Assembly: GCA_964036315.1 (NCBI GenBank)
Contig: OZ038478.1
Span: forward strand, 147,282,664 to 147,346,663
Reading direction: 5' to 3'
DNA: 64,000 bases
DNA from: Acanthosepion esculentum
Lineage: Eukaryota; Mollusca; Cephalopoda; Sepiida; Sepiidae
Shown: piece by piece, positions 38,701 to 50,103 of the stretch
Layout of the letters: every line of letters begins with the position of its first letter
Numbering within the stretch: the first letter of the stretch is position 1
Position numbers and translations under genes: made by a program
The notes under the pieces: generated by a model
Seen by the model: the letters and a program-made list of their open reading frames with translations, nothing else
Database searches by the model: none
Told to the model about the DNA's origin: nothing

Positions 38701-41300
38701 GAATGGAATCCTTTTCAGAAAATCATATATAGAGAAGTCCACACGAAGCAGCCCTAGCAAATATCTAAGGGAATTCTGGAGAAAATTTTTCATGGAGGTG
38801 CTTTTCAAATTCATGCTACCAAGATGCTGTATAATTAAGGTTGGCCTAAAATACTAAAACTTTTACGATTCCATATTAGGCAATAATATATAGAGAAGAC
38901 CTCAGCGACCAGACCTAGCACATATCTAAGTGAATTTAGTAAATAATTTTTCATGAGGGTTCCTCTTCAATGTCATGCTAGCAACATTCTGTATCATTAA
39001 GTTTAGCGGAAAATTCTAAAATTTGGATGTTTCCTTATTCAATCAAGCGTATATAGAGAAGTCCACATGGAGCAGCCACAGCAAATATCTAAGTGAATTT
39101 AGTAGGAAATTTTTCATGGTGGCATTATTCATAGTCATGCTACCAACATTCTCTATAATTAAGTTCAGCGTAAAATTCTAAACTTTCCATGTTTGTATAT
39201 TCAGGCAATCATATATAGAGAAGTCCGCTTGGAGCAGCCCTTGCAAATATCAAATGTAATTTAAAAGGAAATTTTTCACAGTTGAATTTTTCATTGTCAT
39301 GCTACAAACATTCTGTATAATTAAGTTTAGAGAAAAATTATAAAATTTGCATGTTTCCATTTTCAGGCAATCATATATAGAGAAGCCGGCATGGAGCAGA
39401 CCCAACAAATATCAAATGGAATATAGTAGAAATTTCTTTATGGTGCTACTTTTCAAAGTCATGCTCACAACATTCTGTATAAGTAAGTTCAGCATAAAAT
39501 TCTAAATTTGCATGTTTCCATATTTAGGCAATCATATATAGAGAAGTCGGCTTATAGCAGCCCTAGGAAATATCTAAGAGAATTTAGCAGAAAATTTTTA
39601 ATGGTGTAACTGTTAATAGTCATGCGACCAGCATTCTGTATAATTAAGTTCAGCATAAAATGGTAAAATTAGCACGTTTCCATTTTCATGCAATCATATA
39701 TAGAGAAGTCTGCATGGAGTAGTCCTAGCAAATATCTAAGGGAATTTAGAAGAAAATTTTTCATTGTGGCCCTTTTCAAGTCATGCTACCAACATTCTGT
39801 ATAATTGAGTTCAGCAGAAAATTCTAAAAGTTGCATGTTTACATTTTCAGGCAATCATATATAGAGAAGTCCACATGGAGCAGCCCTAGCAAATATCCAA
39901 ATGAAATTAGTAGAAAATTTTTATTGGTTGTACTTTTCAAAGTCATGGTAATAACATTCTATATTATTAAGTTCTGCGTAACATACTAAAATTTGCAAGT
40001 TTCCATATTGAAGCAATCATTTATAGAGTAGTCTGTATGGGACAGACCTAACAAATATCTGAGGAAATTTAGTAGAAAATTTTACATGGTGGCATTTTTC
40101 AAATCATGCTACAAATAATATGTTTAATCAAGTTACGCGTAAAATTGTAAAATTTGCATTTTTCCATTTTAAGGCAATCATATATATAGAAGTCGCATGG
40201 AGCAGCCATGGCAAATATCTAAGCGAATTGAGCAAAATGATTTTCATGGTGGGATTTTTCATAATCATGCCACCAACATTCTGTATAATGAAGTTTAGCG
40301 TAAAATTCTAAAATTTGCATGTTTCCATTTTCAGGCAATCATATATAGCTGAAGTCCGCACGTAGATGCCCTAGCAAATATCTAAGCGAATATAGCAGAT
40401 AATTTTTAATGTTGGTACTTTTAAGAAATTATGCTACCTACATTCTGTATAATTAATTTCAGCTGAAACCTCTAAAATTTACATGTTTCTACATTCAGGT
40501 AATCATATATAGAAAAGTCCACATGGAGCAGCACTAGAAAATATCTAAGGCAATTTAGTAGAAAGTTTTTCATGGTGGCCATTTTCAAAGTCAAGCTACT
40601 GACATTCTGTATAATTCAGTTCACTCAATTTTCGCTCAATCATATATACTGAAGTTCGCATGGAGTGACCTAAGGAAATATCTAATGTAATTAAGTAAAA
40701 AATTTTTCATGGTGGCACTTTTCAAAGTCATACTACGAATATTCTATATAATTAATGTCAGCGTAAAATTGTAAAATTTCCATATTTCCATATTCAGGGA
40801 ATTATATATAGAGAAGTCCATGGGGAGCAGCACTAGAAAATATCTAAGGCAATTTAGTATAAAATTTGTCATGGTGGCCCTTTTCAAAGTTGAGCTTCCG
40901 ACATTCTGTATAATTAAGTGCAGCGTAAAACTCCAAAATTTGCATTTTTCCATTTTCAGGCAATCATATATAGAGAAGTCTGCATGGAGCAGCCCTATCA
41001 AATGTCTAATGGTAGTCAGCAGAAAATTTTTAATGGTGGCATATTTCCACTCATGCTACGAACCTTCTCTATGATTAAGTTTAGCATGAAATTCTAAAAT
41101 TTGCATGATTCTATTTTCAGCCAATCATATATAGAAAAGTGTCAATGGAGATGGCCATAGCAAATATCTGAGGGAATTTAGGTGAAAATATTTCTTGGTG
41201 GCATTTTTCCTAGACATGCTACCTACATTCAATATAATTAATTTCAGCGTAAAATTCTAAAATTTGCATATTTCCTTATTCAGGTAATCATATATAGAGA

Positions 41301-41500
41301 NNNNNNNNNNNNNNNNNNNNNNNNNNNNNNNNNNNNNNNNNNNNNNNNNNNNNNNNNNNNNNNNNNNNNNNNNNNNNNNNNNNNNNNNNNNNNNNNNNNN
41401 NNNNNNNNNNNNNNNNNNNNNNNNNNNNNNNNNNNNNNNNNNNNNNNNNNNNNNNNNNNNNNNNNNNNNNNNNNNNNNNNNNNNNNNNNNNNNNNNNNNN
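41301..41500. other. assembly gap (200 N)
   Basis: A run of 200 N separates satellite from non-satellite DNA. Its true size, and the real edge of the array, are unknown. Confidence 1.
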
Positions 41501-42780
41501 TTTTAGAGTTTTATGTAGTTCTTCTAAGCGGGTTTTTGTACCAAATGAAGTGGATACGCCTATGTTTTTCACCCTGTGTTAAATTAACTGGACACCCGTA
41601 TATTTTCATCCTTTTATTAATTAACTGGATACCCTTATGTTTAATTTAGTATAGGAGAAAAGGAAATTGAACATAGAAAAGTTTTCACTAGAGGTAGTTT
41701 CATTCACCAATGCAAATTGCTATAAAACCAAAACATTAACTTGAAAACTCAAGTGGGGTACTTAAATAGCTTCGTCAGATCGAAACTTTCATATGGCTTT
41801 TAAGCATGGCGCCAAATCCATTCAGAGATATGTAAACTGTTAGATGTATACAACAGTTTACTAAGATCAATGGTTAAAATGGCTTTGAGCGAATGAAACA
41901 TGTGGATATTGGCGATGAACATCCTTATTTGGAGATGGTGGACTGGCGCTACAGATTCGCAAAGAACTGTAACATATAACAGAAACCACATCACCTTAGG
42001 ACAATCAACAGCAGCAACAACTAAAATGGATAGCACATGCAACTCGAAGAGAAAATAACGGCTTAATCAAAATGTTAACATTTCGCACAAACAAAATGTT
42101 ATCAGGAAACTTCCATCAATACTGGAAAGAGTAATAAGAGTTACTGGACTTGAGAAGTTTTTGTTACTGAAAAAATCGCTTTAAGAGAAAGGTTTTATAA
42201 ATTTCAACACTCAGCAATACTGGATACTCCGCCAATGAATGCCGAATATGTCCTTATAAGAAAACGTTTAATATTACCCTTACAATAGGCAATCAGAATT
42301 TATCGGAATAACTATTAACGATGAGAAATCATGAAGATATTACATATACCGATTGATAAATGTCCTCTCTTTCGAAATTGTATCTTATATTTATATTTAT
42401 TCTTATATATCTTACTTTTAAGTAGTTTTGCCTTTCTGTTTATTTTACTGTGAGAGTATTCTTTCCATGAATATGGCAGAGCTAGTTAGTTATTAATGCC
42501 TTGTCCATGGGCTAAATCTTGTTTGAATCATACATTTTACGTTCGTGATTTTCACCGCAAGTTTGTATTCCTTATCGAAAACATTTTATCTCGATCGACT
42601 CGGTCTGCGCCATCTTAACGTCGATGTTTATTGCTAATAAAGTTCCTACGGTTATTTCATATCGCATGATTCCACTTCATTTTCGGCTACGGGAAACCTT
42701 AACGAATTGTGACTATCACTGACGTGTTTTTCTCATTTCTTGAAAATATAGCAAAAAACTTAAAAGCGCGTAAGCTTGTT
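41501..42780. other. unassigned AT-rich DNA
   Basis: No recognisable gene or element. Immediately after the gap there are 2.6 decayed copies of a ~37-bp unit (41,551-41,650). A minus-strand frame of 80 codons at 41,800-42,042 has no recognisable motif. Confidence 0.5.
41551..41650 (+). repeat. decayed minisatellite, ~37-38-bp unit
   Basis: Three starts of 'TGGA(T/C)AC(G/C)C' at 41,551, 41,589 and 41,626, each followed by '(T)TATGTTTTT'- or 'GTATATTTT'-like sequence and 'TTAA(T)TTAAC'. Period is 38 then 37 bp. Confidence 0.65.
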
Positions 42781-43270
42781 AGACTTGTAGCGGACCGTCG
42801 GTTGAAGATGTGAAGAGATATCAGCTTCTCATGTAGCCGGTCCAGCTACATGAGAATGATGGACTTTAATTAAGTCCAAATAAGACAAAGAAAACAAACA
42901 AGACCGATATATATATGTAAACAAATATATATTAATAACAAGTTAAACAAAGACATGGACAGTTACATAGAGTTTCTGTGGTGAAATTATGTGTATGCGT
43001 GTTGTGAGTGTTCGTACGTACGTGTATTGTTCTTAGCGTGTTCCCAGAATTTGGGAAACGCTGTATCTGTGTGAGGTCACAATTTGGTGTTAGTTGAAAA
43101 GAGACATTTACCTCACCTCCGTACGAGGTAGCGGCCCAAGGCCTAAGTGGCAAAAGAAATCGAGGCGAATGGTCAGGGGAGAGAGACCCCTGTTGAAGGA
43201 TTAAGGAACTGAGGAGAGCTAACTCTGACAGACAATGATAGAAGGGATTTGGGAAATTCTATATTGCAGG
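42781..43270. other. unclassified segment with 12-bp hairpin
   Basis: A more GC-rich stretch than its surroundings, beginning 'TGTAGCGGACCGTCGG' (42,786). It contains a perfect hairpin: arms TTCTCATGTAGC (42,826-42,837) and GCTACATGAGAA (42,845-42,856) with a 7-base loop. The TGT start and base composition suggest an LTR remnant, but I found no partner LTR and no coding sequence. A 73-codon minus frame (42,932-43,153) has no recognisable motif. Confidence 0.4.
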
Positions 43271-44094
43271 ATATGAATAACTGTTGTTTAATTTTTCAGG
43301 ATGAACAAACTCCTAAAAAATTTGACGTTGCTACATTTTTCCATATAGTTAATTATATTTCAAAGACATTCAAATAACTATGCTATTATCTTTCTGATGA
43401 AGCTGCTTGATATAAACGATAGAAGACGCTGCCTGTAAAAGTATGTTAATAGGGCAAACAAATATGCTTGAAACATCTTGCTTTTTCTTTTGTATAGGTA
43501 TCGACAAAAATTGTAGTTTTATGTCATTTTTTAAAATCCTTTTTAGAAATTTGGAATTTTTTTTTAACGCAGGACAATAAATGTGTACGGGAAATTTGAG
43601 CTTCTTTTTACGGAGAAAAACGCATTGATTTGTAAAATCATGCAAAAATCAGCTAATTGTCGGATTTCTATGAAACTTTCAGAACTTATTCAGAAATGGA
43701 TTAAATTATTTTTAAATGTTTCTTCTTTAGAAAATGTTGGTTAAAAATATTATTTTTTATATCTGTTATCTTCCACTCATTTAATTTTATGAAATTTTGA
43801 TGAATTCTTTTTTTGTATCGTTTAATGTTTATATAAGTCTTAATAAGGAATATGTCCTTGGAGAATTTAAATCATCATTTTTTTCCCGCCAAACACGACC
43901 TTCAGTTATAGAAAATCGGTTCGGAATCGTGAAATAAAATATACAATAAAACGAAAACGTTATTTAATTCGAAGACTTTTTATTTGCTTTAATAAATAAA
44001 ACCTATTATGGGCAGTGTTGTAGAAAAAATGTTTTTTCGATGAATAATGAATATGTTCAAGCATTGATTTAATTTAAAAAAAAATGTTAATTCA
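43271..44094. other. unassigned AT-rich DNA
   Basis: No gene, repeat or element recognised. The longest open frame (91 codons, minus, 43,370-43,645) is lysine- and phenylalanine-rich, as expected from A/T runs. Confidence 0.5.
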
Positions 44095-44345
44095 AATAAT
44101 TTATAAACTTTTAATCTCGCACTTTCCGCGTGTGGAATTCCTTTCCGATTTCTTGCTTCCCGGACACCTATAATCTTCAAATATGTCAATGCAATGCCAA
44201 TCGTCATCTTCTATCTTCCTGAAATCTGTTCTTTTATTGTCCTTTTCTTCTTATTAAAATATTATTCTCTTTAACTTCCAGCAATCTCTTCCGTCCTGGT
44301 GGTATTATCGCCTTGTTTGGGGTGAAATCATTTTTAAAAACGCTA
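44095..44345 (+). mobile_element. LINE copy E, decayed 3' end
   Basis: The C-terminal end of ORF2 from the same LINE family as copies A and B: 'CGTGTGGAATTCCTTTCC' and 'CCCGGACACCTATAATCTTC' correspond to the 'RLWNSLP…CFPDTYNLQ' coding stretch. The family 3' terminus 'GCCTTGTTTGGGGTGA' follows at about 44,312, then 'TTTTTAAAAAC'. Strongly diverged, with frameshifts. Confidence 0.75.
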
Positions 44346-44850
44346 CATGATATTGCTATAAATTTATTTTGTATAATGTTGAAATAAATGCTTGTCTTCT
44401 CGATGCATTTGAATATGATTCTTATAGATGAAAATTATCAGTATTTTCCATTTGGAATATAATGCTTATTGAATGATTAGAAAACGCTTAGTATACAGCG
44501 ATTCAGTGAAAATTACTGTGTGTTACGAATAATAGTCAGAAACGGTGTTTTAAATTATAAACCATAAACGTGTAATTCAAAAAATGTGAAAATCAGGCAC
44601 GTGGATGCATCCTGAAAAGTAGTGAATATTCAGGTGTAAACAAACAGCGTTTTGCTCTTAGAGATATCGGCTAGGAGACTGCACTTAATACCTGGGAGAT
44701 CACGTCGTAATCACGTGTATAAAAAGGGAAGCACATTTTGCTTTTTCTCACTCATCCACAAGAAGCAGCAGTGACAAGACGGTACTTAATCCCCAGCGGG
44801 AGAATTTCTTTCCCCGTGCAAACCGATTTTTTTTAGTTTCAACCAAACCA
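44346..44850. other. unassigned DNA with a promoter-like site
   Basis: No coding sequence recognised. E-box-like 'CACGTG' lies just before a TATA box (see the separate entry). A decayed LTR or a host promoter are both possible. Confidence 0.45.
44718..44781 (+). promoter_or_regulatory. candidate Pol II core promoter (TATA, Inr, DPE)
   Basis: TATAAAAAGG at 44,718-44,727. An initiator-like 'TCACTC' has its A at 44,750, 32 bp after the first T of the TATA box. A DPE-like AGACG sits at 44,777-44,781, exactly +28 to +32 from that A. All three spacings match animal core promoters. No downstream ORF is recognisable, so this may be a mobile-element promoter or chance. Confidence 0.4.
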
Positions 44851-44854
44851 CATG

Positions 44855-44861
<7 letters not shown>

Positions 44862-44903
<42 letters not shown>

Positions 44904-44913
44904 CACACACACG

Positions 44914-44991
<78 letters not shown>
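44862..44991 (+). repeat. (CA)n(TA)n compound microsatellite
   Basis: About 50 bp of CA repeats with one interruption, then about 78 bp of TA repeats with one interruption. It lies just upstream of LINE copy D. Confidence 0.97.
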
Positions 44992-44994
<3 letters not shown>

Positions 44995-45064
44995 CAAGGT
45001 TTACGGTGTTACGGAACGAATATTTGGCTTAGTCCAATTGTTTCTAACAAATCGTATAATGAGT

Positions 45065-45560
45065 GTCATGCTGAACAGGGTGAATTCCAAATCTTTCCAG
45101 AGTAATGCAGGAGTCCTCATGGTTTATAACCTGGGACCCACGCTGTTTGTGATTGTCATCAATAATCTCCCGATGTAATCAGTTCCCTACTAAATATGTA
45201 TGCAGATGACACTACCATTTATTCCGACAGACCTGACAAAGTAAACCTGTCAAATGTTCTTGAAAAAGATCTTCAATCAGCGGTTAACTGAAACAAGTAA
45301 ATTTTAACGCCTCCAAAAAAAACTACTTTCCTTTAATCACAACAGAGAACTTTTGTTCTTGCCATCAGCATGGGTGGTGACAAAATCCAATAGAGCAATA
45401 CTCTACGCCTTCTTGGTCTGACGTTTTCCACTGACAGGAAGTGAAGTGACTATATTGCATCAATTGCTTCACATACTCAAAGGTAAGATGGTTCACTGTG
45501 TCGTACCAGAAAATTTTTCTGCTTAGAATCCATCTTTCTCATGTAATTAAAGCTAAAATA
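45065..45560 (+). pseudogene. LINE copy D, decayed reverse transcriptase fragment
   Basis: A diverged piece of the copy A/B family RT. 'NAGVL…LGPTLFVIVINNLP' (motif B region) is followed by 'MYADDTTIYS' (motif C, intact), 'VNLSNVLEKDLQSAVN', 'TLRLLGLTFSTDRK', and 'GSLCRTRKFF'. Many stops and frameshifts occur, and endonuclease and C-terminus are absent. Possibly part of the same old insertion as copy E, but the order is wrong for a simple collinear copy. Confidence 0.8.
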
Positions 45561-47428
45561 AGTTTCAAGAAAGATTTTTCATTTTTTTAAATTCATTTTA
45601 AACCTTAGGTACTGGGTTTTCTGTGGTGGTACCTACTCTACGACATTTTAAATTTGACTCTCCCTGCTTTTCACGCCTTCAAATAACCTGCCTGGGATAG
45701 GCTTAAATGATTTATTTATTCATTTTACAAATTTAGTATAAATCTGAACTTAGGCATCAAAGGGAAATATCCATCTTTAATGTAGCTTAGTATCATGTAT
45801 TTATTCCCAAATCAGTATTTGATTGATATCATTACTCACTGATACAAGGACGCAAATATGGGTACTAATCAGTAGTACATAGTCAACCAAGCGAATTTCA
45901 TAATTATTACATCATTCAGAGAGATATTGTAGATTCATAGTATTTTTAAAAAATGTAAACTCGAGAAGCATTTGCAGTGCAAGGGGAGTAACGTTTAATA
46001 TTTTTACTTTGATTAATGTTCTTTTTCGTGTACTGGACGGAAAGAATTTAAACATCTTTTGTCCCATTTTGCACTACTTCTGTTACAGTTAAAATTGTTT
46101 TTCGAAGTGCGATGACTAACAAAGCTAGTCTCCTCAACTGGGAAAGTGCCACGTTTCATCCTCACCAGGCGTTTCTCTATTGGGGAGATTGAATCTTGTA
46201 TCAAAGATTAAGTGGGTCTACGTCTTCCTGCTTCTTTTTGAAAAAAAATAAATTCAACCTCTCCAACCCTTCTTGCTTCATGTCTATATTTATTTGAAAC
46301 ATTTTCAGTTTTAAGAAAAAGAATTGCGAAATTTCATACAATCCTCAAAATGAATTAAAATCTTGATGAATGAAAACAATGTTTTAGTCAAGTATAGTTA
46401 GGTTAGCCAATTTGTATTGGTTAAAAATACAAATAAAACTGACCCTCTACTATTTTTGCTAAATCAAATATCACAAAGACAACGAAAGAAATAATAAAGT
46501 AGAAAAATTTGTTCAACAATAAATATTTTTATAAAACACAACAAATCCAAAATATATGCTAAAGTTGTTAAAACGCTTTCGAGTTCTTGATTGTGTGTAA
46601 TATTGAAAGATTTAAAGATTTGAATTGTATGTATGAAAATGAGAAGGTCTGCTTAAGTATTATTATTACTGTTGTAAAAAGTTTAAACAGTTCTATTTTT
46701 TGTATAAAATTTTTTAAAAAAAGTATTGTTCTTGACTCACTGTGATTTCTACAGAGTTGTCACGCTTTTACCGGAGATGTTTGTAGTGGAATAAATAAAT
46801 TGATGGAGTGAGCATTCTTTCGCAAGCTGGGTTTATGTTAATTTAAGTAATTAAAAGTTAAGCCTGGAATTGGGTGACAAGGTTCGTTGTCGCGTTGAAA
46901 AACTGGGTTCGTCTTACTTTTTCTTTTGTTGTGTCGATCTCCAATGAAGTCAAGTGAATACGTTGAATATTTTAAGGGCCCAGTGACTAAGTCACGTCAA
47001 ATCTTCGTATTTATTAATTCTCTTGCTCACGTAAGGGCTCTAGAACATGTTTACTATTTGTGGCGTCAACTCGAGGTCAAAATTTGTGTCGGTACATTCG
47101 GACGTAGTTGATGACGCCTAAATGATATTTTTCAACCAATCAGAATGCATCAGTTGTTAGAAACATGGCTGGGAGCATCTATGTGTTTAACTTGCACAAA
47201 TTTGAGATTTAAAACAATAAATGTAGAAATCTGATTCTACACATGTAACCTGCCGTCTTTCCTTATTCAAAAAATAATTTGAAAGATATAGCCGAGAAAA
47301 GAACATTTGGAAGGTCTGAGGAGAATGAAAATTTGACATTATTCATGCTATTTCACAATCAGCTCATGGCTACATACAACAACGCATAACAATCTGGGAA
47401 GAAAAGAATAACAAATACTAACATTGTG
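45561..47428. other. unassigned AT-rich DNA
   Basis: No gene, RNA or element recognised. Frames of about 60 codons (46,013-46,204 minus; 46,926-47,111 plus) carry no motif I know. Confidence 0.5.
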
Positions 47429-47695
47429 CTTTAGGACGTAGGCGATCAAGGCGCTTCACCTCTTCATTTCCCTTGTAGCTCTTAATAAATTTTGTCATTT
47501 TGCTATTTCTCCCAGACCCTGTTCCATCATCCACTTGCTCAAGCCCATTAAATATGTCACGTGTTGCTTTCCCCTGATCCTCTTTTCCTCTATCGGTCCT
47601 GTAAGTATAAAATTTTCCAAGCCCTCCTTTCTCATTACGTGTCCCAGAAACTTTTGCTGCCTCTTCCTGATCTTATAATAATCTTAATGATCTTA
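47429..47695 (-). pseudogene. 3'-terminal ORF2 piece of a second LINE family
   Basis: Minus-strand translation gives 'KRQQKFLGHVMRKEGLENF' followed by 'ILTGPIEEKRIRGKQ' and 'YLMGLSKWM', then TGA, with homologous 'SYKGNEEVKRL' after a frameshift. This 'GHxMRKEGLExLILTGxIEGKR' tail is a hallmark of the C-terminus of many animal LINE endonuclease-RT proteins. It is unlike the tail of copies A-C, so a different family. No RT core is present. Confidence 0.75.
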
Positions 47696-48779
47696 TATGT
47701 TTCCTCGTTGTTTCCATTCTATCCAAAACCTCGTCCTTGCTCACATCCGATAATAGTTAATAAACTTGAGAAATCGATGTTCCTGTAAAAAAAATAAAAT
47801 AAATATAAACAAAAAAACATTTTAAGAGGACGTTTTTAGAAAATTCAACCAACAGAAACGCTCAGTGTTCAGCCAATGAATGTAGATTTTTTCTATAAGG
47901 TACCGCATAATCTAACTATTACACTTGAAGTCTATTGGAGTTCACTCACATCAGAGCAGCAGAAGTTAACCTTGTGTTCATAGAAACAAAAGAAAAACCC
48001 AACAGGAAATAAAAGGAAAAACATGGTAAAATATGTCAATTTCATGAAATTTATTTATATTTATGTGTGTATTGTTGTGTATATTTTTAGGTTGCAATTG
48101 TTTTATGGTACATGTGAGGGAGAAATTTATTCCGTAGTATTACAAGCCATATCACAGTGAGAAGTCAGATACGTGTTGCCCGTACCAAGGTTTATGGCGA
48201 AGAAATTGAATTTAACGTCTTTTGACGGGATGTTCATATTTTCGACAGGAACACGTTTTGTTTCATAAAACTATTGGACTTTACTTTGAACATTAAGAAT
48301 GTATTTAGCTCTAAATGGAAATTATGATCCCTCTTTCTGTTATGATCTCCTAATTCAGTTTTACTCTCTGCTGTTTCCTCTTTTTAAAACTTATTCACCG
48401 TTCTCTTCATGGTTCTTGAATGCACCTTGAAGATGGAACTTTACCTTTTTTAGAATGAATTTGCAAACTAATATCACACTACAGGCCTTTCCATTCAAAT
48501 AATAATAACCCTAGGTTGACAGTTTATACCAATTTTAGTATTTATCATGTTATAGATTGCAAAAATTAAGGTCATTCCAGAAAAAAACAAAAAACACAAT
48601 TATCATCTACATAGGAGGATTCATATTTATTAAAGCAATATACAGTATGGATGTCTCCTTTTTGTGCACTTAGTTTAATTTTTCATTAATAATTTATTTT
48701 TTATTATACATACTTGTTTCTTAATGTACGTAATATAAACATTATATACATTACATATTTTAGAAATCCCAAAATTAAG

Positions 48780-48784
<5 letters not shown>
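47696..48784. other. unassigned AT-rich DNA
   Basis: No gene or element recognised; A/T runs are frequent. Confidence 0.5.

Positions 48785-48849
<65 letters not shown>
48785..48849 (+). repeat. (TA)n microsatellite
   Basis: About 65 bp of TA repeats with a single G interruption, ending about 57 bp before the coding part of PLE fragment 1. Confidence 0.97.
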
Positions 48850-48905
48850 GCATAAACCCACAAACCAGCATAAATTCCTACACTTCAAAAGCTGTCATCC
48901 TCTTA

Positions 48906-49759
48906 AATTAAAAAAAAAACTATCGTATACAGCGCATTTCTAAGAAACAAACGCATATGCTCATACCATCTAGATTTTCTACACAACATTAATAACTTAA
49001 CAGAACTATTCCTAAAATGTAAATACCCAATAAATATAATAAAAGAAGCACTAAATAAAACTATCCATATAAATCGTAACACACTTCTCACATACAAGAA
49101 AAGTAAAAGCAGCAATCGGATTCCCATGGTTTTTAACCATAATCAATATTCCCACACACTTATTCATAAAGTAAAAAATGATTACAAGATCCTCCAATTA
49201 AACAAAAATATCAAAGACATTTTCGCTAAACAATCCATCAACGAAAAAAAAAACAAACACCTAACTCATCAGCTATCCTCACCTCTACCAAATATCTAAA
49301 TAATACAAACCAAACAGGAAATTATAAATGTAATAAAACTCGTTGTCTAGTTTGCAAACACCTAATAACAGATAGTGAATTTTCTATACCCAACTCCAAA
49401 ATCAAAATACAACCACCTCGCCTCACCTGTGATAGCAATAATATAATTTACTACCTATTCTGCACAATATGTCCTAATAGTGGATATATTGGCGAATCTG
49501 GAACTAATTTTAGATTTCGTTTCAACAACCACTAACTATCCATACGTCAAAACAATCCTTATTCCCCCATAGCTGAACACTTTAATCAATCAAGACACTC
49601 ATTAGACAACTGTAAATGTATATTAATAGACTCAGGTTTTAGTACAACATACACAAGAAGAAAAAAGAGAAATACTGGATTTTAAAATTAGACACATATA
49701 AACTAGGGTTAAACAAAGATTTGGGTATTTTAAATCTGTATAAATATTTCAATAGTTAA
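48906..49759 (+). pseudogene. Penelope-like element fragment 1: RT thumb/linker plus GIY-YIG endonuclease
   Basis: The C-terminal half of a Penelope-like retroelement, whose RT is followed by a GIY-YIG nuclease. 48,906-49,299 is open and reads 'VYSAFLRNKRICS', 'CKYPINIIKEAL', 'RNTLLTYKK' and 'RIPMVFNHNQ', the region after the RT palm. After a stop and shift, Cys-rich 'CNKTRCLVC' and 'LTCDSN' lead to 'IIYYLFC', 'GYIGESGTNFRFRF' and 'NNH' (GIY, YIG, catalytic Arg region), with one in-frame TAA. Then come 'AEHFNQSRHSL' and, after another shift, 'EKYWILKLDTYKLGLN', the usual PLE end, stopping at 49,757. N-terminus and RT palm are missing. Confidence 0.85.
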
Positions 49760-49940
49760 AAAATTTCTTTAGATATAGTTAAAAAACTTTTTAAACAACA
49801 TCTAAAATACTATCGTTAGATTTACGTTAAAAATTCAAACATAGTTGCATTCAACATCACGTGACGTCCGCGTCTAATGACGAACGCTGTAAAGTGTAAA
49901 CAAACTGCCAAATACAGTAATACAGTAATTCAATTAATTT

Positions 49941-49967
49941 CTGAGGAAGGACCGAGGTGGTCTGAAA
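49941..49967 (+). ncRNA. hammerhead-like motif 1 downstream of PLE fragment 1
   Basis: CTGAGGA (fits CUGANGA), one base, then a 5-bp stem GGACC/GGTCT around loop GAGGT, then GAAA. This is the conserved hammerhead core order. A 4-bp stem III (ATAT/ATAT) ending in an ATA cleavage triplet can be drawn, but the surrounding sequence is A/T-rich and stem I is weak. PLEs are known to carry hammerhead motifs. Activity is doubtful. Confidence 0.4.
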
Positions 49968-50041
49968 TATTAAATATATATAAAAACATAGAAATAAATA
50001 CTTTCGCAAAAAAACACCCAATTTTTTTTCAGTTATTTTAT

Positions 50042-50043
<2 letters not shown>

Positions 50044-50099
<56 letters not shown>
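50044..50099 (+). repeat. (TA)n microsatellite
   Basis: 56 bp of uninterrupted TA repeats. It abuts PLE fragment 2: the codons for 'LPKYTNI' on the minus strand run straight into the repeat. Confidence 0.97.

Positions 50100-50103
<4 letters not shown>

Larger units (their letters stand above)
17447..41300 (+). repeat. 162-bp satellite array, block 5 (main block)
   Basis: The largest uninterrupted satellite stretch, nearly 24 kb or about 147 monomers, almost all in plus orientation. It includes a 28-bp palindrome (19,174-19,233), the 2,383-bp tandem duplication, a one-half-monomer inversion (35,650-35,733), and many truncated or indel-bearing monomers. Open frames on both strands (the longest 172 codons at 37,944-38,462 plus and 154 codons at 37,937-38,401 minus) follow the 54-codon period, and I do not call them genes. 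The block runs into the N gap. Confidence 0.95.

Noticed and set aside
1..41300. CRISPR array or phage-like repeat
   Set aside because: The repeats are adjacent 162-bp monomers without unique spacers, and the context is eukaryotic.
45561..47428. Short frames that might be host exons
   Set aside because: No domain, no splice-site context and no codon bias could be shown; too short to support a call.
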